Counted from the stretch's first letter, positions 1-8,734 are shown. The stretch: 64,000 nt of DNA from Lachnospiraceae bacterium (GCA_028689655.1 JAQVCT010000013.1:22900-86899); one strand, 5' to 3'. Numbers and translations are program-made. The notes: generated by a model not told the origin, from the sequence alone.

Positions 1-771
1 GTTGATGATGAAGAAATCCTTGAGTTAGTTGAAATGGAAATCAGAGAATTACTTTCTGAGTACGATTTCCCAGGCGATGATACACCAATCATCCAGGGTT
101 CTGCTCTGAAAGCCCTTGAAGATCCAACAAGCGAATGGGGCGACAAGGTTATGGAATTAATGGCTGCAGTTGATTCTTATATTCCAGATCCTCAGAGAGA
201 TACAGACAAACCTTTCTTAATGCCAGTAGAAGATATCTTCTCTATCACAGGTCGTGGTACAGTTGCTACAGGTAGAGTAGAAGCTGGTGTTCTTCACGTA
301 TCTGACGAAGTTGAAATCGTTGGTATCAAAGAAGAGACTAGAAAAGTTGTTGTAACTGGTATCGAAATGTTCCGTAAACTTCTTGACGAAGCTCAGGCTG
401 GTGATAACATCGGTGCTCTTCTTCGTGGTATTGATAGAAAAGAAATCGAAAGAGGACAGGTTTTAGCTAAACCAGGTTCAATCACATGCCATACAAAATT
501 TACAGCTCAGGTTTACGTATTAACAAAAGATGAAGGTGGACGTCATACTCCTTTCTTCAATAACTACAGACCTCAGTTCTACTTCAGAACAACTGACGTA
601 ACAGGTGTTTGTAACTTACCAGCAGGTACAGAGATGTGTATGCCTGGTGATAACATCGAAATGACAATCGAATTGATTCACCCAATCGCTATGGATCAAG
701 GTTTAACTTTCGCTATTCGTGAAGGTGGACGTACAGTTGGTTCAGGTCGTGTTGCTAAGATCATCGAGTAA
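1..771 (+). CDS. tuf: Elongation factor Tu, 3' part (5' end outside window)
   Basis: The reading frame is open from base 1, so the start and the GTP-binding domain's N-terminal part lie upstream of the window. What remains is the end of the G domain, then domains II and III, ending in the typical C-terminus [13 protein letters not shown]-Tu delivers aminoacyl-tRNA to the ribosome as a GTP complex. The codon choice is that of a highly expressed gene. A strong terminator follows 23 bp after the stop. The family assignment is certain; only the partial state limits the entry. Confidence 0.98.
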   Translation, partial: VDDEEILELVEMEIRELLSEYDFPGDDTPIIQGSALKALEDPTSEWGDKVMELMAAVDSYIPDPQRDTDKPFLMPVEDIFSITGRGTVATGRVEAGVLHVSDEVEIVGIKEETRKVVVTGIEMFRKLLDEAQAGDNIGALLRGIDRKEIERGQVLAKPGSITCHTKFTAQVYVLTKDEGGRHTPFFNNYRPQFYFRTTDVTGVCNLPAGTEMCMPGDNIEMTIELIHPIAMDQGLTFAIREGGRTVGSGRVAKIIE

Positions 772-794
772 TACCGAATATATATAGTAATATC

Positions 795-828
795 AAGGCT
801 CCTAGGGTTTTCCCTAGGAGCCTTTTTT
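795..828 (+). terminator. Rho-independent terminator of tuf
   Basis: AAGGCTCCTAGGG and its near-perfect complement CCCTAGGAGCCTT form a stem over a 3-4 base loop, followed by a T-run. It ends the tuf transcript. A diverged copy of this hairpin recurs at about 2234-2260. Confidence 0.93.
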
Positions 829-866
829 CACCATCCTTTAAGTTTCCTGACCTGTTCTGCTCGTTC

Positions 867-894
867 TAATATTTTTGGAATATTATGCCGATAA
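867..894 (+). promoter_or_regulatory. Possible sigma-28 (SigD/FliA-type) promoter
   Basis: TAAT at 867-870, a 16-base spacer and GCCGATAA at 887-894 resemble the SigD/FliA consensus TAAA-N15-GCCGATAT. It sits about 65 bp before the start of the next gene and points toward it. The match is by eye and short motifs of this kind occur by chance. Confidence 0.35.
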
Positions 895-960
895 AGATAT
901 ATAAGAAAGTAGTTTATTTTGAAACGGATTTCACTTTACGAAAGTCAAGGAGGAGATTAA

Positions 961-2022
961 ATGAACACAGATTATAGTCAGTTTTATCGAGGAACATCAA
1001 GTATAAATTCCTATGGGAATGGAGCATACAAGAAAGATACGCTTGCAAAATATGAATTTAATACTACGGATGAAGATGGTAGCAAGGTCATGGATAAAAT
1101 GTCAAAAGAAGAAACTATGCAGACTATGAATCATATTGCAAGTCAGTATGGTGACAATGTAATTGTAGAGTTTTCGGGGGATGGACTTGCTGCACTTGTT
1201 GAAAGTAAAAGAGGTATTTCGGATCAGTCGGCAACAGATGAACAAGTAGAAGCAAATGGGGCAAGGCAGACGGCGTTTGAACGAGAAATTGTTCATTATG
1301 ATAGAAAAGCAAATGATTTACCAGCTTATTCCGGCATTTATAATTCAGATAAAGCAATTGCAACAGCAGTGCAAAATGGAAGTAAAGAAGAACAGGGTTT
1401 TGTATATGATATTATCAGACAGAATTTTCTTGTTACGGATAGTAGTTCAATGACAGAGGAAGAACGACAGGCAAATATTTCCTTGGGAATGAAAAAAGCA
1501 GAGTATGCTGCAGAGAATTTTATTCCAGAAGAACAGAAAGAAAAATTTATGAAGGCTATGCGTGATGTTGCAAGTTTGGCTAGTGCAGGGAAACGGGACG
1601 AATTTGGTAAAATGGATTATGGATTAAATAAACCAAGTTATCTGGGACATGGCAGTAATCTTGTTTATACTACGAATGCTGAAGATGTGATGAAGCAGAC
1701 TGATACCAAAGCATATGAAGAATATGAAAAGTTAAATGATACAGAAGATGAAGATAAAGTGTTTAATAGATTAAAATATCTAACAAATTGGTATGCAAAT
1801 TCTGTTTCTAAAAATCAAAATCTCGTGAAAGATTATGAAGAAAAAAATGATGCATATATACAAGAAAAGAAGGAAAGTCAAAAAATTAGCACAGCATTTG
1901 AAAAAGTAGATACTACAAGTAAAAAAACGTTTTTGGAGTCTTTAAGAAAAATGCAGGAAAATAGTGGTCTTTTCTCGACACTTATACAGAAAGAAATGTC
2001 CAATGCGTTTTGGTTAAAGTAG
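961..2022 (+). CDS. Uncharacterised 353-residue protein
   Basis: I do not recognise a named family with confidence. The protein is hydrophilic and rich in Lys, Glu, Asn and Ser, with no signal peptide or membrane segment, and is probably cytoplasmic and largely helical in its C-terminal half. A conserved-looking stretch, GDNVIVEFSGDGLAALVE, lies near residues 62-80. The ATG at 961 has an excellent AAGGAGGAG ribosome binding site. The gene stands alone between tuf and a second partial copy of the tuf 3' end, which suggests it arrived by insertion or was trapped by a duplication. A sigma-28-like promoter upstream would hint at a motility-linked regulon, but that is only inference. Confidence 0.8.
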   Translation: MNTDYSQFYRGTSSINSYGNGAYKKDTLAKYEFNTTDEDGSKVMDKMSKEETMQTMNHIASQYGDNVIVEFSGDGLAALVESKRGISDQSATDEQVEANGARQTAFEREIVHYDRKANDLPAYSGIYNSDKAIATAVQNGSKEEQGFVYDIIRQNFLVTDSSSMTEEERQANISLGMKKAEYAAENFIPEEQKEKFMKAMRDVASLASAGKRDEFGKMDYGLNKPSYLGHGSNLVYTTNAEDVMKQTDTKAYEEYEKLNDTEDEDKVFNRLKYLTNWYANSVSKNQNLVKDYEEKNDAYIQEKKESQKISTAFEKVDTTSKKTFLESLRKMQENSGLFSTLIQKEMSNAFWLK

Positions 2023-2155
2023 TAAAAAGACAGTGGTGCCAAAACGGTGCCAAGAACTTCGATAAATAAAAAAACCACATATAAAATCAACGATTTTATG
2101 CGATTTTTGCGACCTTAAACCAAAGAAAAAACGTGGAAATACGGTATTCAAATAC

Positions 2156-2265
2156 CGTGAAGGTGGACGTACAGTTGGTCCGGGCCGTGTTGCTAAGATC
2201 ATCGAGTAATATCGAATATATACAGTAAAATCAAGGCTTCTAGGTTTTTCCTAGGAGCTCTTTAT
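2156..2265 (+). repeat. Partial second copy of the tuf 3' end and terminator
   Basis: About 110 bp repeats the last codons of tuf, its stop codon, the spacer and the terminator seen at 718-828. The two copies are roughly 90 percent alike over the first 90 bp, with a Ser-to-Pro change (GSGR to GPGR in the peptide) and a degraded terminator. No tuf body precedes it, so it is not a gene. It forms a direct repeat with the real tuf end, flanking the unknown gene at 961-2022. Confidence 0.88.
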
Positions 2266-2397
2266 TTGATAGGAAATTCCTCTGAAATTTCCTATCGGCA
2301 GCATCTTCGATACTGCTAAGCTTGTAATACTTCCAAAGGAAGTATTATCCCGTAGGGATTATGCATCTATAGATGCATAACATCAAAGCAAAGTGTC
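2266..2397. repeat. Dispersed palindromic repeat with a hairpin train, copy A
   Basis: The segment begins with a palindrome (ATAGGAAATT paired with AATTTCCTAT, 2269-2295), then a GCAG-CTGC hairpin, and ends with AAGCAAAGTGTC. The same elements occur at 27355-27427, about 93 percent alike over 56 bp. This copy carries about 60 extra bases holding three more small hairpins (around 2324-2346, 2349-2359 and 2359-2380). Both copies lie directly after a terminator. Together with the preceding repeat it fills the 530-base gap before the next gene. Confidence 0.75.
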
Positions 2398-2553
2398 TAT
2401 GATGGAAGGAGAGTACTTTAGGTAAGTGAGGGATATTTTCCAAACATAGAATGCATAATAAGTGATAGAAGGATCTTCGGAAAAATAGCCTTTTATCAGG
2501 AACTTTGTTAATGTGATAGAGGAATAAAATTAGTGAAAAATAGAGGGAACTAC

Positions 2554-4194
2554 ATGAAATATAGGAAAAAATTAGCAGTGCTTTCAGTTGTATTAACAAT
2601 ATGCCTGCCTGGAATAACCGGATGCGGAAATGAAAAGAATTCCACGGAGATACCATCCACAACAGAAATAGATACCACAGATGAGTCGCAATCGGATACA
2701 GCGGAAGGAGATAACTCTGAAAACAATCAACAAAGTGGAACACTGTTGGATTATGATTTGGGGGAAGCGTATCTGCTGGAATCGAATGGAAGGAAAGTTC
2801 CCTATGAAGTACAGGGAGTGCTGGGAATTCCGGATGGACAGGATTGCCCTGTGGTAGTGCTGATTCATGGTGCCCATCCCATTGAGAAAGCATCTTTATC
2901 TCGCTATGATCAGGGATTTAATTACCTCACGCAGGCTTTAAGTGATGAGGGAAATCTGGTGATCGGTATGAATATTGCGATGAATTATTCCTTTGAGGAT
3001 GGAGAACCCAATGGAAATGAGCGTACCAGACAGATTGTGGCAAAACAGCTGGAATTGCTGCAGCAGGCAGTGAAAGGCGATGAGTCTGTTTTCAAATATG
3101 ACCTTACCAAGGTGGGAGACTTCAGTAAAGTCGTGTTGGTGGGGCATTCACGGGGAGGATTTGATGCGCTGGAATGTGCGGAAAGCCTTCCGGAAGAAAT
3201 GCAGACAGTGGGCATTGCCTGTGTGGCACCTTCTGAGTATATGGAACCGGAAACAGCACTTCCCAACGTGCCTATTGGAATCATCATTCCGCAGATGGAT
3301 GGGGATGTGATTATGCTGGATGGCAGCGACATATACGAGAGGTGTATAGCGGATAAGGAATATACAAGAACAGCAGAACTGATCTATCTCAAAAATGCCA
3401 ATCACGGATATTTCAATACAAAGTTAACGGAGCCGGATCTGAACCACAATGAGGAAGATGTGAAGAAACTCATGCCCGCGGAACAGCAGCGTCATTTCCT
3501 CACCCAATATCTCATAGAGTTTGTGAAAAAGGCAGTGGATGAGGGGGAGACTGGATTTGCCTCCCAAGGTTCGTTGCCGTCGCAGCTCTATGGATGTGAC
3601 ACGGTGATCAGAGTCCATTCGGGGGAAAGCACGGAGGTATGGTCGGCAGAGGACGGAGAAGCACTCATCTGTAACGGGCCGGTGGTGGCAGAACAGCAAA
3701 TCGCCAGTTATTTACCGGATAAGAATACTGTGAAATACTTTAAACTTCCAGGAGGCTCCAGCCTGAAGTCATATGGGCTTACATCTATTCGATGGAATGG
3801 GGAAGGGGCTTCTGTTACGATACCCCTGGGAGAAAGCCCGGAACCAGGTCGTTTTCTGGATATTGATATGGCAATTGACAGTACGGATGTGCATAATACT
3901 GCAGGACAGCCCATGACACTTATATTCACGGATAAAGATGGAAATGAAGAGAAATATGTGGTTGGTGAGAATGAAGCACCATTACTTTGGCAGGAAGGAG
4001 AACTGGAAGAGATCATGGGATGGGATGGTGAGAAGGACTGGGAATATTCCACCTATACACCACTGGGAACCCTGCGGATTGACTTGAACAGGCTGTCTCA
4101 GGATGATTCCGGCAAATGGAAAAGCCTTCGCATGGAGTGGAACGACTCCCCGCAGGGCAGCATCATGCTTCGCAGTATTCGCAGCATTCCCTGA
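2554..4194 (+). CDS. Lipoprotein with alpha/beta-hydrolase domain
   Basis: The N-terminus has a basic stretch, a hydrophobic segment and a lipobox ITGC with the lipid-modified Cys at residue 24, so the protein should be membrane-anchored outside the cell. A Thr/Ser/Asp-rich linker follows. The hydrolase core shows VVLIHGAHP (oxyanion region), the nucleophile elbow GHSRGG and a likely catalytic His in NANHGYF. The C-terminal third is beta-rich and not recognised. Substrate unknown; an esterase or dienelactone-hydrolase-like activity is likely. I chose ATG 2554 over the in-frame GTG 2533 because GAGGG lies at proper distance and the signal peptide then starts MKYRKK. Confidence 0.85.
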   Translation: MKYRKKLAVLSVVLTICLPGITGCGNEKNSTEIPSTTEIDTTDESQSDTAEGDNSENNQQSGTLLDYDLGEAYLLESNGRKVPYEVQGVLGIPDGQDCPVVVLIHGAHPIEKASLSRYDQGFNYLTQALSDEGNLVIGMNIAMNYSFEDGEPNGNERTRQIVAKQLELLQQAVKGDESVFKYDLTKVGDFSKVVLVGHSRGGFDALECAESLPEEMQTVGIACVAPSEYMEPETALPNVPIGIIIPQMDGDVIMLDGSDIYERCIADKEYTRTAELIYLKNANHGYFNTKLTEPDLNHNEEDVKKLMPAEQQRHFLTQYLIEFVKKAVDEGETGFASQGSLPSQLYGCDTVIRVHSGESTEVWSAEDGEALICNGPVVAEQQIASYLPDKNTVKYFKLPGGSSLKSYGLTSIRWNGEGASVTIPLGESPEPGRFLDIDMAIDSTDVHNTAGQPMTLIFTDKDGNEEKYVVGENEAPLLWQEGELEEIMGWDGEKDWEYSTYTPLGTLRIDLNRLSQDDSGKWKSLRMEWNDSPQGSIMLRSIRSIP

Positions 4195-4266
4195 TCATCA
4201 CATAAATAATTTTTGAAGAATTGGTAACAATAAAGATAGTGAGAAAATAAAAGAAAGGATTCAAAA

Positions 4267-4524
4267 ATGATGAAAAGATGGTCTGATAATATCTGCTTGG
4301 ACGCATTGTACAAAACGGTTGTAATTTGGCTGGTGCTTCACGTGGCATTTTGGGTGCTGGGTTATTTCTGGGGTGGCACGATGAGTATATTCGGATTTAC
4401 GATGCTCTGGCCTCATATGGAAACAGGCATAGGGGGATGGATTGCCGGTATCGTGGGAGCACTGATCCTGTATGGAGCAGTCTATGCTTATGATGCGTCA
4501 CACCAGAGTACGGAAGAGAGATAG
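4267..4524 (+). CDS. Small membrane protein, 85 residues
   Basis: Two hydrophobic segments, about residues 17-43 and 56-76, separated by a short loop, with charged ends, indicate an integral membrane protein. The ATG is preceded by AAAGGA. No family is recognised. It lies 72 bp after the lipoprotein hydrolase and ahead of a further membrane-anchored protein, so co-transcription is possible but unproven. Confidence 0.7.
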   Translation: MMKRWSDNICLDALYKTVVIWLVLHVAFWVLGYFWGGTMSIFGFTMLWPHMETGIGGWIAGIVGALILYGAVYAYDASHQSTEER

Positions 4525-4670
4525 GAACACGAGCGCTCCTTTGCAGAGAGAACATCAGCTGCAGGGGAGTGTTTGTGTTTATTTCGTGATATTTTAAATT
4601 ATTGTTTGCCATATAGGAAAATATCTCATATACTTAGATTTGGAATAAAAGAGACTAGGATGGACGAACA

Positions 4671-5873
4671 ATGCTGCAAAATAATAAAAAGACAAAAATA
4701 AGTGAGATGGACAGACCTTATGCTCGGATGAGCAAGACGGAACGTGTGAGGAAAAGAAAAACAGATTTTCGTAAAAAAGCAATATTTGCATTAACGGCAA
4801 TTCTGATGACGATGGGATTGGGGGTAACATTATTCTGGTATTTCAGTTTCGACGATCTGGATTTGAAAGACTATGTGGCGATCTCTTATGACGGGTATGA
4901 CACCCATGGAACTGCCTATCCCCGCATCAATGCTTTGGGAAAATACAGTATGTTCCTGGGGATGCTGAACTGCCAGATCAAAACATCCAGCGATATTCAG
5001 AATGGAACATTGCAGAATGGTGATAAGATTATCGTTGATGTGGAATATGATAAGGATATTGCCAATCAAATGAGGCTTCGAATCAAAAATGCAGAGCTGG
5101 AGACGGAAGTGACTGGCTTGAGCGAGGGAAAAGAGCTTACCCTGGATCAGTTGTTTGAGAATGTGAAAATCACCTGTGATGGGACTGCACCGGAACTCAC
5201 AGTGGGAGTTGAAAATGAGAATACAGATGCATTTTTGAAAAGCATTCCTTTCGAAATAGTGGATGCCAGGACTTATTACGACAAGGGAGATACCGTTGTG
5301 GTGAAGGCGGATGTGACGCCGGAGGAAGTGACGAAAAATGGATATGCCATAGAAAAGGGGACAGATGGCTACTGTAAGACCTATACCATAGACAATGTGG
5401 ACAGATATCTCCGTGATGTGAATGAAGTGACTGTGGATCAGATCAGAGAACTAAATCAGGCAGGGGCAAAGCTGTTTGGAGATGCAAAGGAATACGGATT
5501 ACGAATATTCAGTGAGGCGAATCTTATGCCCATATGGATCAATAATAAGACAACGTTTCAGTGGTCTAATCCCAGACTGCAATCGGCATACTTCAATGTG
5601 CTGAAGGAAGAATATTTTGGGCAGACGGAAGTACATAATAATGATGTGAAGCTGGTATATCTGGTGACACTATCTCAGGCGGATGGCGTTTCCTGTGAGA
5701 CCCAGGTGGTAGTCCGATTTACCGATCTGCTGCAAAAAGCGGATGGAACCATAGATCTGGCAATTGACAGTGGGAAGATTATTGCGGCGTCCTATAAAAA
5801 GTCTAATATTAAAGAACTGGTTAACGATGCCTATAATGAAAATTATGAAGCGGCACAGATTGACTTGAATTAA
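4671..5873 (+). CDS. Membrane-anchored exported protein of unknown function
   Basis: A basic cytoplasmic N-terminus of about 35 residues is followed by one transmembrane helix (about residues 38-60) and a roughly 340-residue extracellular part. That part begins with a DLKDYV...YDGYDTHGTA segment and looks like a series of small beta domains with conserved Asp/Lys/Val patterns such as DKIIVDVEYDK. I recognise the type as common in Lachnospiraceae but cannot name a function. The start has AGGATGG upstream. It is followed at 35 bp by a small gene that overlaps a DUF2752 gene, suggesting one transcript. Confidence 0.8.
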   Translation: MLQNNKKTKISEMDRPYARMSKTERVRKRKTDFRKKAIFALTAILMTMGLGVTLFWYFSFDDLDLKDYVAISYDGYDTHGTAYPRINALGKYSMFLGMLNCQIKTSSDIQNGTLQNGDKIIVDVEYDKDIANQMRLRIKNAELETEVTGLSEGKELTLDQLFENVKITCDGTAPELTVGVENENTDAFLKSIPFEIVDARTYYDKGDTVVVKADVTPEEVTKNGYAIEKGTDGYCKTYTIDNVDRYLRDVNEVTVDQIRELNQAGAKLFGDAKEYGLRIFSEANLMPIWINNKTTFQWSNPRLQSAYFNVLKEEYFGQTEVHNNDVKLVYLVTLSQADGVSCETQVVVRFTDLLQKADGTIDLAIDSGKIIAASYKKSNIKELVNDAYNENYEAAQIDLN

Positions 5874-5907
5874 ACAGACAATCCACTGGGAAAAGGAGAA
5901 GAACAGA

Positions 5908-6084
5908 ATGTTTGAAAGAATTGATTATGTTGTAAGAAAGATAGATGGAGATTATGCGTATCTGGAACAGATAGAACATCCGGAGGTAGAATTAAAATGT
6001 GTAGCCCGTGCCCTTTTACCGGAAAATATAGAGGAGCATACGAAACTTTCCTATGAAATGATGCAATATCAGGTATTGAAATAA
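5908..6084 (+). CDS. Small protein, 58 residues, unknown function
   Basis: The reading frame MFERIDYVVRKIDGDYAYLE continues to a TAA that shares one base with the ATG of the next gene (TAATG). An AAAAGGAG ribosome binding site sits at the right distance. The overlap and RBS make translation very likely. The sequence is compact and soluble, without membrane segments, and resembles small beta-barrel proteins of the DUF3006 kind only loosely. Confidence 0.7.
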   Translation: MFERIDYVVRKIDGDYAYLEQIEHPEVELKCVARALLPENIEEHTKLSYEMMQYQVLK

Positions 6085-6560
6085 TGAGGAAGGACAAAGG
6101 AAAAGAAATACTGACACGCATCTTAAAGGATGCGAAAGTCTATGGGTTGGTATTTCTTTTATTTGTGAGTTATTATTTACTGGTACGCATTCGCTTTCAC
6201 GCGTTCTGTCCCCTTGTCATTGTCACTGGGTTTCCCTGTCCCGGATGTGGCATGACCAGGGCGATGCTTTGCCTACTGACGGGACAGTTCCAGAGAGCCT
6301 GGAACCTGAATCCGTCTTCTTTTCTATGGCTGGGGATTCTCATATGGTTCCTCTATGCCAGATATTGGAGGGGAAATGGCATGGGCAGATTAAGATATCT
6401 CATCATGCTCACAGTGATCACCATGGTGTGCATATATGGTTACCGCATGCTTACCGTCTTTCCTTCCTATCCACCCATGACGTATACCAGACATAACCTT
6501 ATGTCTGAATCCCTCCCCTGGTACCAGGAGTATGTGGATAGGATACTGGCAAAACGTTAG
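6084..6560 (+). CDS. DUF2752 family membrane protein
   Basis: The family signature CPGCGMTRA appears around residues 52-60, between a first transmembrane helix (about 15-32) and two further ones (about 85-98 and 105-123). DUF2752 proteins are small membrane proteins of unknown function, often encoded beside other membrane proteins. The start is translationally coupled to the preceding 58-residue gene. The gene ends a few bases before the convergent methyltransferase gene. Confidence 0.88.
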   Translation: MRKDKGKEILTRILKDAKVYGLVFLLFVSYYLLVRIRFHAFCPLVIVTGFPCPGCGMTRAMLCLLTGQFQRAWNLNPSSFLWLGILIWFLYARYWRGNGMGRLRYLIMLTVITMVCIYGYRMLTVFPSYPPMTYTRHNLMSESLPWYQEYVDRILAKR

Positions 6561-6565
6561 CATAC

Positions 6566-7438
6566 TTATTTGCTCCAACGTCCGGAGGCACCACAGGGAA
6601 GTATCAATCCGCTTTCTGTTACGGGAAGACCGATTTCCTCAGCCTCTACCTTACCGCCAAACGTGGGGATAATGGCAGTACTGATCATATAATTCAATAC
6701 GGCAGGCTGTAATCCGGTGGTGTAGGAATTAATCAGGAAAAATGCAGCATCCTTTGATAAGATTTTCGAAGCGAGCTCCACGAAAGGATAAATGGAATCT
6801 TCTATTTTCCAGATCTCGCCCTTGGGACCCCGCCCGTAGGATGGAGGGTCCATAATGATGCCGTCGTAGGTGTTGCCACGACGAATCTCCCGCTCCACAA
6901 ATTTCACACAGTCATCTACTAACCACCGAATCGGTGCATCCTGCAAACCGGAGGAAACAGCATTTTCTTTCGCCCAGTTCACCATTCCCTTGGATGCATC
7001 CACATGGGTGACGCTGGCCCCGGCTTTGGCAGCAGCCAGTGTGGCACCCCCGGTATAGGCGAAGAGATTCAGTATTTTAAGGGGACGATTGCTTTCCCGA
7101 ATAAGCCTGGAGAACCAGTCCCAGTTCGTGGCCTGCTCGGGGAAGATTCCCGTATGTTTGAAACTGAAAGGTTTTAAGTTGAAAGTCAGTGCACTTTCTC
7201 CGGAACCATATTGGATCTGCCACTCCTTTGGCAAGTTGATGAATTCCCATTCTCCGCCCCCTTTGCTGCTTCTGTGGTAGTGACCATTCTTATTTTTCCA
7301 GCCCTTATGATTGTGTGAGGTGTTCCAGATGACCTGAGGGTCCGGGCGCACCAGTATATAATTTCCCCAACGCTCTAATTTCTCTCCGCTGGAGGTGTCT
7401 AATACTTCATAATCGTTCCAATTGTCTGCAATCCACAT
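6566..7438 (-). CDS. Class I SAM-dependent methyltransferase, RlmI/RlmK-like
   Basis: The central domain has the SAM-binding motif LNLFAYTGGATLAAAKAGA and the catalytic-type motif MDPPSYGRG, typical of 23S rRNA methyltransferases related to RlmI and RlmK. The N-terminal part (about 100 residues) contains a Trp/His-rich strand region rather than a full PUA domain, so it is shorter than E. coli RlmI (about 396). The likely substrate is ribosomal RNA, but the exact base is not deducible. It is transcribed against its neighbours. Confidence 0.88.
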   Translation of the reverse strand: MWIADNWNDYEVLDTSSGEKLERWGNYILVRPDPQVIWNTSHNHKGWKNKNGHYHRSSKGGGEWEFINLPKEWQIQYGSGESALTFNLKPFSFKHTGIFPEQATNWDWFSRLIRESNRPLKILNLFAYTGGATLAAAKAGASVTHVDASKGMVNWAKENAVSSGLQDAPIRWLVDDCVKFVEREIRRGNTYDGIIMDPPSYGRGPKGEIWKIEDSIYPFVELASKILSKDAAFFLINSYTTGLQPAVLNYMISTAIIPTFGGKVEAEEIGLPVTESGLILPCGASGRWSK

Positions 7439-7482
7439 GTATTGTTCCTCTATTCTATAATAAAATTAGCATGCCGTTGAAA

Positions 7483-7608
7483 TCAGTTATTGCCATAAGC
7501 AATCTGAAAGGCATCCCTTAGATGAAAATAAACAGCAGCTTCTCCCAGGGGATCTGCTCCATATTCCTGAAAAAATGAGATAGCCGTAACATCTGAAGAC
7601 AGTATATC
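7483..7608 (-). pseudogene. Possible C-terminal gene remnant
   Basis: A 41-codon open frame on the minus strand, ending in a TGA at 7483-7485, reads like a natural protein tail (DPLGEAAVYFHLRDAFQIAY). It has no start codon or ribosome binding site and a stop just upstream. It could be the leftover end of a deleted gene. Together with AT-rich DNA this is all I see in the 318-base gap between the methyltransferase and the next small ORF. Confidence 0.25.
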
Positions 7609-7756
7609 ATATTATGGAAAAATTGTGCGATATAATCAGAAAAAGTGAAAAAAGAGCATGAAGAGTGACAGTGTAAAATACAGGAAGGTATGCTATACTA
7701 AAGTACAAAGACAGGGATATTACAGGAAAATAGAACAAATAGGGGAAGGAAAAGGA

Positions 7757-7843
7757 ATGAATTGGTTAGAGTTTGTCATCATTTTTGGACTGGCGTTTGC
7801 ATTATCAGCGTTAGTCAGCCGATATTTGAGGAAGAGAAAATAA
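7757..7843 (+). CDS. Putative 28-residue single-span membrane peptide
   Basis: ATG 7757 follows AGGGGAAGGA and encodes a hydrophobic helix (about residues 4-22) ending in a basic tail RYLRKRK. The topology is plausible for a small membrane peptide placed just before a TetR gene. A longer in-frame start at 7658 exists but lacks a good ribosome binding site. Translation is uncertain. Confidence 0.4.
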   Translation: MNWLEFVIIFGLAFALSALVSRYLRKRK

Positions 7844-7898
7844 AAGATAAATCAGATGTAATATAGATAAATAAGCAAAAAAAGGATAAACGATTCAT

Positions 7899-8486
7899 AT
7901 GGCGAAAAAAACATCAAGAAAAACGAAAAGTAAAATCGTAACAGCGGCATGGAAACTATTTTACAATCAGGGGTATGAAGATACCACTATCGAGGAGATC
8001 ATAGCAGAGTCAGGAACCTCCAAAGGATCCTTTTATCACTATTTTGAGGGGAAAGATGCACTGCTTAGTTCCCTGTCCTATATGTTCGATGAGAAATATG
8101 AAGAATTGAGTGAGACACTCACAGAGGACAGGAATAGTTACGATGTGCTGCTATATCTGAATCACGAACTTTTCCAGATGATTGAGAATACAGTTGACTT
8201 TGATTTGCTATGCCGATTATTTTCTACCCAGCTTACCACCAGGGGTGAGAAACATCTTATGGACAACAACAGGGTGTATTACAAACTGCTGCGTAAGATT
8301 ATTTCCAGGGGAAGAGAAAAGGGTGAACTGACCAATGACATGACTGCCAATGAGATCGTGAAATATTATGCACTGTGTGAAAGAGGTATGATGTATGACT
8401 GGTGCTTGAGTAATGGAAGCTATTCACTCATTGAATATTCCAGAAATTTTATGCCATATTTTCTGGGGAAAATAAAAGCTGATTAA
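7899..8486 (+). CDS. TetR/AcrR family transcriptional regulator
   Basis: Residues about 9-55 form the TetR helix-turn-helix, including TTIEEIIAESGTSKGSFYHYF, shown here as two halves TTIEEIIAES and GTSKGSFYHYF. The rest is the alpha-helical ligand and dimer domain, with total length 195, normal for the family. The ligand is unknown. It precedes putP in the same direction with a 248-base gap that holds a long inverted repeat, so it could regulate the symporter, but no operator is proven. Confidence 0.9.
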   Translation: MAKKTSRKTKSKIVTAAWKLFYNQGYEDTTIEEIIAESGTSKGSFYHYFEGKDALLSSLSYMFDEKYEELSETLTEDRNSYDVLLYLNHELFQMIENTVDFDLLCRLFSTQLTTRGEKHLMDNNRVYYKLLRKIISRGREKGELTNDMTANEIVKYYALCERGMMYDWCLSNGSYSLIEYSRNFMPYFLGKIKAD

Positions 8487-8609
8487 GGACTGCGGGATAA
8501 TAAATGCTATTATATAATAGAAGAAATGCAAAGATAAAAACAGAAAGTATAAGATTATTATCTTGTCTATACTATATAAAGTATATCTGAAAAATACAGT
8601 AATTACACA

Positions 8610-8669
8610 CAATACAGAACATATACAGGAATAAAGTACAAACTGCATTCTAGTATATGTTCTGTATTG
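8610..8669. repeat. Perfect 17-bp inverted repeat upstream of putP
   Basis: CAATACAGAACATATAC at 8610-8626 and its exact complement at 8653-8669 enclose 26 bases. It may be an operator pair, a hairpin in the putP leader, or a small palindromic insertion. A TTCTAGAA palindrome follows at 8672-8679. Confidence 0.7.
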
Positions 8670-8734
8670 CGTTCTAGAACAATTCTATGGTATAAACGTT
8701 TCTATACGAAAAAAGACAGAAAAAGGAGACAAAA

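Noticed and set aside
2345..2893. 182-residue open frame on the minus strand
   Set aside because: It overlaps the lipoprotein gene and the palindromic repeats, has no ribosome binding site, and shows a composition typical of an antisense shadow.
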